Source of the DNA: Levilactobacillus hammesii DSM 16381
GTDB taxonomy: Bacteria > Bacillota > Bacilli > Lactobacillales > Lactobacillaceae
Length of the DNA stretch: 37,051 nucleotides
NCBI RefSeq assembly: GCF_001434395.1
Contig: NZ_AZFS01000060.1
Coordinates: 82,210 to 119,260 of the forward strand
Direction of reading: 5' to 3'
The notes beneath the pieces are model-generated. The model saw only the letters and a list, made by a program, of their open reading frames with translations. It ran no database searches and had not been told where the DNA came from. Below, one piece after another: positions 32,145 to 37,051 of the stretch. The position numbers and the translations under genes are program-made. Numbering within the stretch: position 1 is the stretch's first letter; every line of letters begins with the position of its first letter.

Positions 32145-33662
32145 ATGGAACAAAGTATGACGAACGCAACAACAAGCGAGGCCTCTGATCAGGTTAAGCG
32201 GGGACTCAAGACGCGTCACGTTTCAATGATCGCGTTAGGTGGCTGTATTGGGACAGGGTTATTTGTCGCCAGTGGGTCCGCTATCTCTACTGCCGGTCCT
32301 GGTGGTGCATTGGTTGCGTATATTGCCATGGGGCTCATGGTCTACTTCCTAATGACCAGTTTAGGTGAAATGGCAACGAACATGCCCATCTCTGGTTCAT
32401 TCGCGGCATACTCCGCTAAGTACGTTGACCCAGCTTTAGGATTTGCCATGGGTTGGAATTACTGGTTCAACTGGGCCATTACGGTTGCCGTTGATATCTC
32501 GACGGCGGCATTGGTAATGAAGTTCTGGTTACCTGGCGTTCCCGGCTGGATCTGGAGTGCGGTTGCGTTGATTCTGGTCTTTACGATCAACGCCTTCTCC
32601 GTTCAAGCCTTTGGTGAAACGGAATTCTGGATGTCCTTGATCAAGGTGGTCACCATCTTTATCTTCTTAGCCGTTGGGCTGATGACGATCGTGGGGATCA
32701 TGGGTGGTCATGCCACTGGTTTGGAAAACTTCACGTACAAGAAGGCACCATTTGTTGGTGGCTTCCCTGCAATTCTGAGTGTGTTCGTGGTTGCTGGGTT
32801 CTCGTTCCAAGGTACTGAATTAGTCGGTATCACGGCCGGTGAATCTGAAGATCCTTCACACAGTGTCCCTAAGGCAATCAATTCGGTTTTCTGGCGGATC
32901 ATTTTATTCTATATTCTAGCTATCTTTGTTATCGCCGCCGTCTTACCATACACGAGTCATGATTTGTTAGGGTCTTCCGCAAGTGACATTGCCATTAGTC
33001 CATTCACGTTGGTCTTCAAGCGGGCTGGTTTAGCCGCTGCTGCCAGTGTGATGAACGCGGTTATCTTGACGGCCGTTATTTCCGCCGCCAACTCTGGGAT
33101 GTATGCGTCAACGCGGATGTTATTCTCTCTGTCCAAGGAAGGTTATGCACCAAAGCTGTTCGAACGGACGGGGAAGAACGGGATTCCTTATCCTGCCTTA
33201 TTCGCCACGACGATCATTGCCGCTCTGACCTTCATCAGTAGTATTGCCGGTCCACAGATCTACATGTGGTTGGTTGCTGCTAGTGGGTTGACCGGGTTCA
33301 TCGCTTGGTTCGGGATTGCCTTATCACATCTGCGGTTCCGTCGGGCATTTACCTTACAAGGACACAAGCTCTCTGAACTGAAGTACCATGCAAAGTGGTT
33401 CCCATTAGGACCTATCTTGGCCTTGGTTCTCTGTATTGCTGTGATTGTGGGTCAAGATCCACAATCCTTCTTCACGGGTAACTGGGAACAAGTTCTGGTC
33501 ACTTACATGAGTGTGCCATTAGTCTTAGTTCTGTACATTGGTTACAAGATCAAGAAGCACACGAAGTTGATTCCATTGAAGGACGTTGACGTTTCCCCCG
33601 TTCACCGGGATGGCACGTTAAAGGAAGCCCCAAAGGCAGCAAGTGATGCATCAAACGATTAA
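32145..33662 (+). CDS. lysP: Lysine-specific permease (amino acid-polyamine-organocation family)
   Basis: A 505-residue membrane protein with twelve segments of the APC superfamily, amino acid transporter branch. Marks are RGLKTRHVSMIALGGCIGTGLFVASGSAISTAGPGGALVAY with the G-x-G-T-G-L substrate turn of segment 1, LGEMATNMPISGSFAAYSAKYVDPALGFAMGWNYWFNW, FSFQGTELVGITAGESEDPSHSVPKAI in segment 6, and AANSGMYASTRMLFSLSKEGYAPK in segment 8. The fit to LysP and the lysine riboswitch ahead of it make lysine the likely substrate. GAAGGAGG precedes the ATG. It is a single-gene unit with its own terminator at 33705. Confidence 0.93.
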   Translation: MEQSMTNATTSEASDQVKRGLKTRHVSMIALGGCIGTGLFVASGSAISTAGPGGALVAYIAMGLMVYFLMTSLGEMATNMPISGSFAAYSAKYVDPALGFAMGWNYWFNWAITVAVDISTAALVMKFWLPGVPGWIWSAVALILVFTINAFSVQAFGETEFWMSLIKVVTIFIFLAVGLMTIVGIMGGHATGLENFTYKKAPFVGGFPAILSVFVVAGFSFQGTELVGITAGESEDPSHSVPKAINSVFWRIILFYILAIFVIAAVLPYTSHDLLGSSASDIAISPFTLVFKRAGLAAAASVMNAVILTAVISAANSGMYASTRMLFSLSKEGYAPKLFERTGKNGIPYPALFATTIIAALTFISSIAGPQIYMWLVAASGLTGFIAWFGIALSHLRFRRAFTLQGHKLSELKYHAKWFPLGPILALVLCIAVIVGQDPQSFFTGNWEQVLVTYMSVPLVLVLYIGYKIKKHTKLIPLKDVDVSPVHRDGTLKEAPKAASDASND

Positions 33663-33704
33663 CTTAAAATTGTGTGGGCGATTTTAAATAAATAAATAAT
33701 TTAT

Positions 33705-33746
33705 AACGACGATTGGTTCGAGTGAATCCCGACCAGTCGCCGTTTT
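33705..33746 (+). terminator. Terminator of lysP
   Basis: AACGACGATTGGTTCG (33705-33720) pairs with CGACCAGTCGCCGTTTT (33730-33746) with few mismatches. The T-run is short. Confidence 0.75.
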
Positions 33747-33803
33747 GTGTCTACTAAGGGGACAGAACCCTAGAACCGCTGAAGACGAATTTCCCACGAC
33801 ATA

Positions 33804-33871
33804 TTGTCTTTTACGGATAGGGTTGGTACAATATGTAGTGTTGAAATTTAGACCGGATGAAAACGATTTCC
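33804..33871 (+). promoter_or_regulatory. Promoter and cre-like box of the deoxynucleoside kinase gene
   Basis: TTGTCT (33804-33809), 17 nt, TACAAT (33827-33832). TGAAAACGATTTCC (33858-33871), downstream of the start point, fits the cre consensus except for its last base, suggesting a CcpA roadblock. The match is seen; its use is inferred. Confidence 0.6.
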
Positions 33872-33901
33872 GGAATGTGCGTAAATCAAAGGAGAGATAG
33901 C

Positions 33902-34534
33902 ATGCTTGTACTATCAGGAACAATTGGGGCCGGCAAGACGAGTTTAACCAACTTATTAGCCGAACACTTACAGAAACCAGCTTTTTATGAATCGGTGGAC
34001 GACAATAAGATCTTGCCACTGTTTTACCAAAACCCACAAAAGTATGCTTTCTTATTGCAAATCTACTTTTTAAATAAGCGGTTAGACAGTATCAAGGCTG
34101 CTAACGCTGATGATGAAAGTGTCTTGGATCGTTCAATCTTTGAAGACTCCTTACTCTTTCACTTAAACGCCGACCTGGGTCGGGCAACGAGCACGGAAGT
34201 TGATATCTATGACTCCTTACTGGCGAACATGATGCAAGAATTGCCAGACGCCGTTCACAAAAAGAACCCGGACCTGTTGATTCACATCAACATCTCGTTT
34301 GAAACGATGTTGGAACGGATCAAGAAGCGGGGCCGTTCATTCGAACAGATCGACCATGATCCTAGCTTGTTCGAATACTACAAGGAACTCGATCAACGCT
34401 ACGTTAACTGGTACAACAACTACGACAAGTCACCTAAGATGCAAATTGACGGTGACAAGCTGGACTTTGTTGAAGACCCAGCAGCCCGGAAGCAAGTCTT
34501 AAAATTAATTGACGAAAAAATTGCATCACTTTAA
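33902..34534 (+). CDS. Deoxynucleoside kinase (deoxyadenosine/deoxyguanosine kinase family)
   Basis: A 210-residue cytosolic kinase that phosphorylates deoxynucleosides in salvage. The P-loop GTIGAGKTS (6-14) is at the very start, followed by FYESVDDNKILPLFYQNP, the D-R-S motif VLDRSIFEDSLLF, and the lid IKKRGRSFEQIDHDPSLFEYYKELDQRY. Length and order match the dGK/dAK family of lactobacilli, where such enzymes can occur as paired genes; only one is seen here. AAGGAGAGATAGC puts the start at ATG 33902, not at the in-frame ATG 33857. A terminator follows at 34550. Confidence 0.9.
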   Translation: MLVLSGTIGAGKTSLTNLLAEHLQKPAFYESVDDNKILPLFYQNPQKYAFLLQIYFLNKRLDSIKAANADDESVLDRSIFEDSLLFHLNADLGRATSTEVDIYDSLLANMMQELPDAVHKKNPDLLIHINISFETMLERIKKRGRSFEQIDHDPSLFEYYKELDQRYVNWYNNYDKSPKMQIDGDKLDFVEDPAARKQVLKLIDEKIASL

Positions 34535-34549
34535 GCTATGAATAGGAGG

Positions 34550-34577
34550 AAGCACTGACGGTGGTTGGTGCTTTTTT
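34550..34577 (+). terminator. Terminator of the deoxynucleoside kinase gene
   Basis: AAGCAC (34550-34555) pairs with GTGCTT (34568-34573), followed by a run of T. Confidence 0.75.
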
Positions 34578-34643
34578 CTTTCGGGTCAGGCGGGGCGCGA
34601 CCAGGCGTTGCCTGAAACAGAATCAATGAATGAAATTAAGGAA

Positions 34644-34890
34644 TTGTCATGAGCCGCAAAATGCGGTATGATAAGCGTAATCAAAACACGAGGTGCCTAT
34701 TCAGTAGACGGCCAGAGAAGCGGGGCAAGCTGCAAACCGCAACGTCGAAAATTCCAGCACTAACTAAAGTGGGCGGGTAATGCCGCACGGTGCAGACCGT
34801 TATCATGTTCAAGGGTATGACTGAAGATTGCAGTCATGAACTTGGGTGGTACCGCGAAGGTCTTCGTCCCATGTGACGGAGGCCTTTTTT
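34644..34890 (+). promoter_or_regulatory. Serine T-box leader with promoter and terminator
   Basis: The promoter is TTGTCA (34644-34649), 17 nt, TATGAT (34667-34672). Stem I begins near AGGTGC and contains the AGAGAAGCGGGG block. The T-box core GGGTGGTACCGCG is at 34844-34856. The terminator pairs 34857-34868 with 34875-34886 and ends in six T. The likely specifier is TCC at 34753-34755, in the internal loop above the GGTGC/GCACT base of stem I, which is a serine codon and agrees with serS downstream. Uncharged tRNA-Ser should stabilise the antiterminator. Confidence 0.9.
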
Positions 34891-34922
34891 GTATCATCCG
34901 AAAAATCGAAGGGAGTAAGTAG

Positions 34923-36194
34923 ATGTTAGATTTAAAATTAATTCGTCAAGAACCCGATTTCATTAAGGAAAAGTTAGCCACCCGGGGTGTCGATCCAGCC
35001 GATATTGATGACCTGTTAGCTTTGGATGCCAAGCGGCGTGAACTCATCGTGAAGAGTGAAACCATGAAGGCCCAACGGAACACGGTGTCCGATGAAATTT
35101 CACAACTCAAACGTAACAAGGAAGACGCTAACGATAAGATTACCGAAATGCGTCAAGTGAGTGCCGACATCAAGAAGATTGACGCTGATCTCGATACCTT
35201 AAAGGCTCAGGTTCAGGATGCGGCGGCGCATCTACCTAACATCCCTAACGACAATGTGCCAGTCGGTTTGACGGAAGATGGTAGCGTGGAAATCCGTAAG
35301 TGGGGTGAAAAGCCTAACTTGGACTTCACGCCTAAGGCCCACTATGAACTGGGTGAAGACCTGGGCATCTTGGACTTCGAAGCAGGGGCTAAGGTCTCAG
35401 GGAGTCGTTACCTCTACTACTTGGGCTTAGGTGCACGGTTGGAACGGGCCGTCTACAACTTCTTCCTCGATGAGAACACGAAGGCCGGCTTTAAGGAAGT
35501 GCTGCCGCCTTACATCGTGAATGACGATTCAATGTACGGTACGGGACAATTCCCTAAGTTTAAGCAGGATGTTTACCAACTGCGGGATGAGGATATGACC
35601 TTGATTCCAACGGCCGAAGTGCCTTTGGTCAACTACTACCGTGACGAAGTGATCCCAGAAGCCGACTTGCCAGTCTGGTTCACGGCATTAACCCCAGCCT
35701 TTCGTTCAGAAGCCGGTAGTGCCGGTCGCGATACCCGTGGCTTGATTCGGTTGCACCAATTTAACAAGGTCGAAATGGTGAAATTCTGTAAGCCAGAGAA
35801 CTCATGGGACGAACTGGAAGCCTTAACGAAGCACGCTGAGAGCCTCTTACAGAAGCTGGGACTCGCTTACCACGTGATTACGTTGACGACGAGTGACATG
35901 AGCTTTACGGCGGCAATGACGCATGATCTGGAAGTCTGGTTCCCAGAACAAAATACGTACCGGGAAATCTCTAGCTGCTCCAACACCACGGACTTCCAAG
36001 CTCGGCGGGCACACATCCAATACCGGGATGAAAACGGTAAGCTCCAATATGTCCACGCCTTGAATGGCTCTGGCTTGGCCGTTGGTCGGACAGTCGCAGC
36101 GATCTTGGAAAACTACCAAAATGCTGATGGCTCTGTTACGGTGCCAGAAGTCTTGGTTCCTTACATGGGTGGCGTCACTAAGATTACCAAGTAA
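34923..36194 (+). CDS. serS: Seryl-tRNA synthetase
   Basis: A 423-residue class II aminoacyl-tRNA synthetase that charges tRNA-Ser with serine. [22 protein letters not shown] opens the N-terminal coiled-coil arm (about 1-105), which grips the long variable arm of tRNA-Ser. Motif 2 is visible as [32 protein letters not shown] and motif 3 as [29 protein letters not shown] and [17 protein letters not shown] are further conserved active-site parts. Length is normal. GAAGGGAG precedes the ATG. It is controlled by the serine T-box and ends at the hairpin at 36240. Confidence 0.98.
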   Translation: MLDLKLIRQEPDFIKEKLATRGVDPADIDDLLALDAKRRELIVKSETMKAQRNTVSDEISQLKRNKEDANDKITEMRQVSADIKKIDADLDTLKAQVQDAAAHLPNIPNDNVPVGLTEDGSVEIRKWGEKPNLDFTPKAHYELGEDLGILDFEAGAKVSGSRYLYYLGLGARLERAVYNFFLDENTKAGFKEVLPPYIVNDDSMYGTGQFPKFKQDVYQLRDEDMTLIPTAEVPLVNYYRDEVIPEADLPVWFTALTPAFRSEAGSAGRDTRGLIRLHQFNKVEMVKFCKPENSWDELEALTKHAESLLQKLGLAYHVITLTTSDMSFTAAMTHDLEVWFPEQNTYREISSCSNTTDFQARRAHIQYRDENGKLQYVHALNGSGLAVGRTVAAILENYQNADGSVTVPEVLVPYMGGVTKITK

Positions 36195-36239
36195 TTGAAG
36201 ATTATGGGTGTTTAATCAACAAAATGGGTAAATATAATG

Positions 36240-36279
36240 CAGGGCTCTTGTCAGTTAAAGCTGATGAGAGCCCTGTTTG
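36240..36279 (+). terminator. Terminator of serS
   Basis: CAGGGCTCT (36240-36248) pairs with AGAGCCCTG (36267-36275) with a second inner stem TCAG/CTGA; the T-run is interrupted. Confidence 0.8.
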
Positions 36280-36354
36280 TTTGGTCCTAAGTGCGGCATT
36301 TTGGGTGAATAATAGGGGATGAATAATTTTTTTGGTTATTTTTGCAATTTCTTA

Positions 36355-36455
36355 TTGACGAGGGGGTGGGACTTCGTATAGAATAGTTTCTGTTGGTTAA
36401 TTCATGTGACACCGGCGCAGTCCGGCGGAACCCTGAATCGGCAATCTTTTTGGAA
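36355..36455 (+). other. Possible small RNA or unused promoter region
   Basis: TTGACG (36355-36360), 16 nt, TATAGA is a fair promoter. It is followed by a G/C-rich stretch with local pairing (CCGGCGCAGTCCGG, CCGGCGGAACCC) and a T-run near 36449. It does not lead to a gene. It may be a small RNA of about 75 nt; the evidence is weak. Confidence 0.2.
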
Positions 36456-36594
36456 AAACAAGTCATCAAAAATTTTGCAAGAAAATGCAAAAAAGTGTAG
36501 CTTTTTCCGAGAAAGTAAGATACAATATTATTTGTTGCTAAGCGAGTAGTTATTCAGCTAACGAATATTTATTCAAAATAATTCGAAATTGTTG

Positions 36595-36623
36595 TTGACA
36601 AGCTTCGCTGAACATGGTAAATT
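36595..36623 (+). promoter_or_regulatory. Promoter of the tRNA cluster
   Basis: TTGACA (36595-36600), 17 nt, TAAATT (36618-36623), about 40 nt before the first tRNA. A TATAAT lies 6 nt further on. Confidence 0.65.
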
Positions 36624-36670
36624 ATAATAGTTGTTTCGAGCGAGTTCGTCTGATTCGCTTCGGAAAATAT

Positions 36671-36743
36671 GGAGGATTAGCTCAGTTGGGAGAGCGTCTG
36701 CCTTACAAGCAGAGGGTCACAGGTTCGAGCCCTGTATCCTCCA
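36671..36743 (+). tRNA. tRNA-Val, anticodon UAC
   Basis: The acceptor stem GGAGGAT/ATCCTCC closes a full cloverleaf with D arm (GCTC...GAGC), anticodon loop CTTACAA and T arm ACAGG-TTCGAGC-CCTGT. CCA is not encoded. Confidence 0.96.
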
Positions 36744-36780
36744 TTGGAACTCAGGTTCCTGGCGTTAGTTCGCCAACGTT

Positions 36781-36862
36781 GCAGGTGTGGCGGAACTGGC
36801 AGACGCGCTAGATTTAGGTTCTAGTGTCTTATGACGTGGGGGTTCGAGTCCCTTCACCTGCA
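36781..36862 (+). tRNA. tRNA-Leu, anticodon UAG
   Basis: The acceptor stem GCAGGTG/CACCTGC, anticodon stem CTAGA/TCTAG with loop TTTAGGT, a long variable arm (TGTCTTATGACGT) as expected for leucine, and a T arm with GGTTCGAGTCC. CCA is not encoded. Confidence 0.96.
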
Positions 36863-36898
36863 TTAACCAAATATAGCAAAATATCCAATAAATATTTT

Positions 36899-36971
36899 GC
36901 CGACTTAGCTCAGTTGGCAGAGCATCTCACTAGTAATGAGGAGGTCGGAGGTTCGAATCCTCTAGTCGGCA
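36899..36971 (+). tRNA. tRNA-Thr, anticodon AGU
   Basis: The acceptor stem GCCGACT/AGTCGGC, D arm GCTC-AGTTGGCA-GAGC, anticodon stem TCTCA/TGAGG with loop CTAGTAA, and T arm GGAGG-TTCGAAT-CCTCT. The anticodon reads AGT, that is A at position 34, which in bacteria is usual only for tRNA-Arg(ACG). A34 would need deamination to inosine, or direct reading by adenosine. Confidence 0.92.
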
Positions 36972-36998
36972 TGGCACCTTTAATAAAATAGCCAATTT

Positions 36999-37051
36999 GC
37001 GGAAGTAGTTCAGTGGTAGAACATCACCTTGCCATGGTGGGGGTCGCGGGT
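36999..37051 (+). tRNA. tRNA-Gly, anticodon GCC (cut by window end)
   Basis: GCGGAAG opens the acceptor stem, followed by the D arm GTTC-AGTGGTA-GAAC and the anticodon stem CACC...GGTG with loop TTGCCAT. The T arm and 3' acceptor strand lie beyond the window. Confidence 0.92.

Noticed and set aside
1..37051. CRISPR array, prophage or conjugative element
   Set aside because: No regularly spaced repeats, phage structural genes, integrase or mobilisation genes are present.

Overview
The window looks like chromosome from a Lactobacillaceae species of intermediate GC, of the Levilactobacillus/Lactiplantibacillus type. The evidence is the araBDA operon with an AraR-type repressor, CcpA (cre) boxes, strong GGAGG ribosome sites with frequent TTG/GTG starts, PyrR, L-box and T-box leaders, and DUF4811 beside a DHA2 drug pump. 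The species is inferred from gene content; no database was searched.

Layout. 1-310: partial copy of a repeated structured element, minus strand. 452-2695: a short UvrA paralogue. 2759-13246: an arabinose regulon, made of a sugar O-acetyltransferase, araR, araT-araB-araD-araA, a second O-acetyltransferase and a second AraT. Near-identical inverted repeats (ATTTATnCGnATAAAT type) and cre-like boxes precede several of these genes. 13290-13790: second, full copy of the element, ending in a strong hairpin terminator. 13873-17707: a small membrane protein, a GcvH-like protein without the lipoyl lysine, an RluA pseudouridine synthase, a DUF1003 membrane protein, a possible 27-residue membrane peptide, a GNAT and an unknown protein. 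17787-19290: uracil permease with a PyrR attenuator. 19320-19520: a decayed third copy of the element. 19539-24183: AzlCD exporter, a short MerR-like protein, and a DUF4811/DHA2 pump operon divergent from a MerR regulator. 24881-27304: GNAT, CDF metal exporter and DtxR/MntR regulator. 27310-27930: fourth copy of the element, full. 28229-31788: split threonine/serine-exporter-like pair (YjjP/YjjB type), PAP2 phosphatase, esterase, GNAT. 31808-36279: lysine riboswitch plus lysine permease, deoxynucleoside kinase, serine T-box plus serS. 36671 to the end: tRNAs Val(UAC), Leu(UAG), Thr(AGU) and a truncated Gly(GCC).

The most interesting item is the element family. Four copies in 37 kb share short conserved boxes, while the segments between them differ in sequence yet fold into hairpins at the same places, with compensatory changes in the stems. 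This is the signature of a structured RNA present in many copies, about 500-600 nt when complete. Both full + strand copies lie downstream of a gene and are followed within about 100 nt by a rho-independent terminator. I cannot match it to a family I know.

Secondary points are two acetyltransferases attached to the arabinose regulon, two arabinose transporters with the same operator-promoter design but different codon use, a drug-pump/regulator promoter whose two -35 boxes are the arms of one inverted repeat, and a tRNA-Thr with an A34 anticodon.
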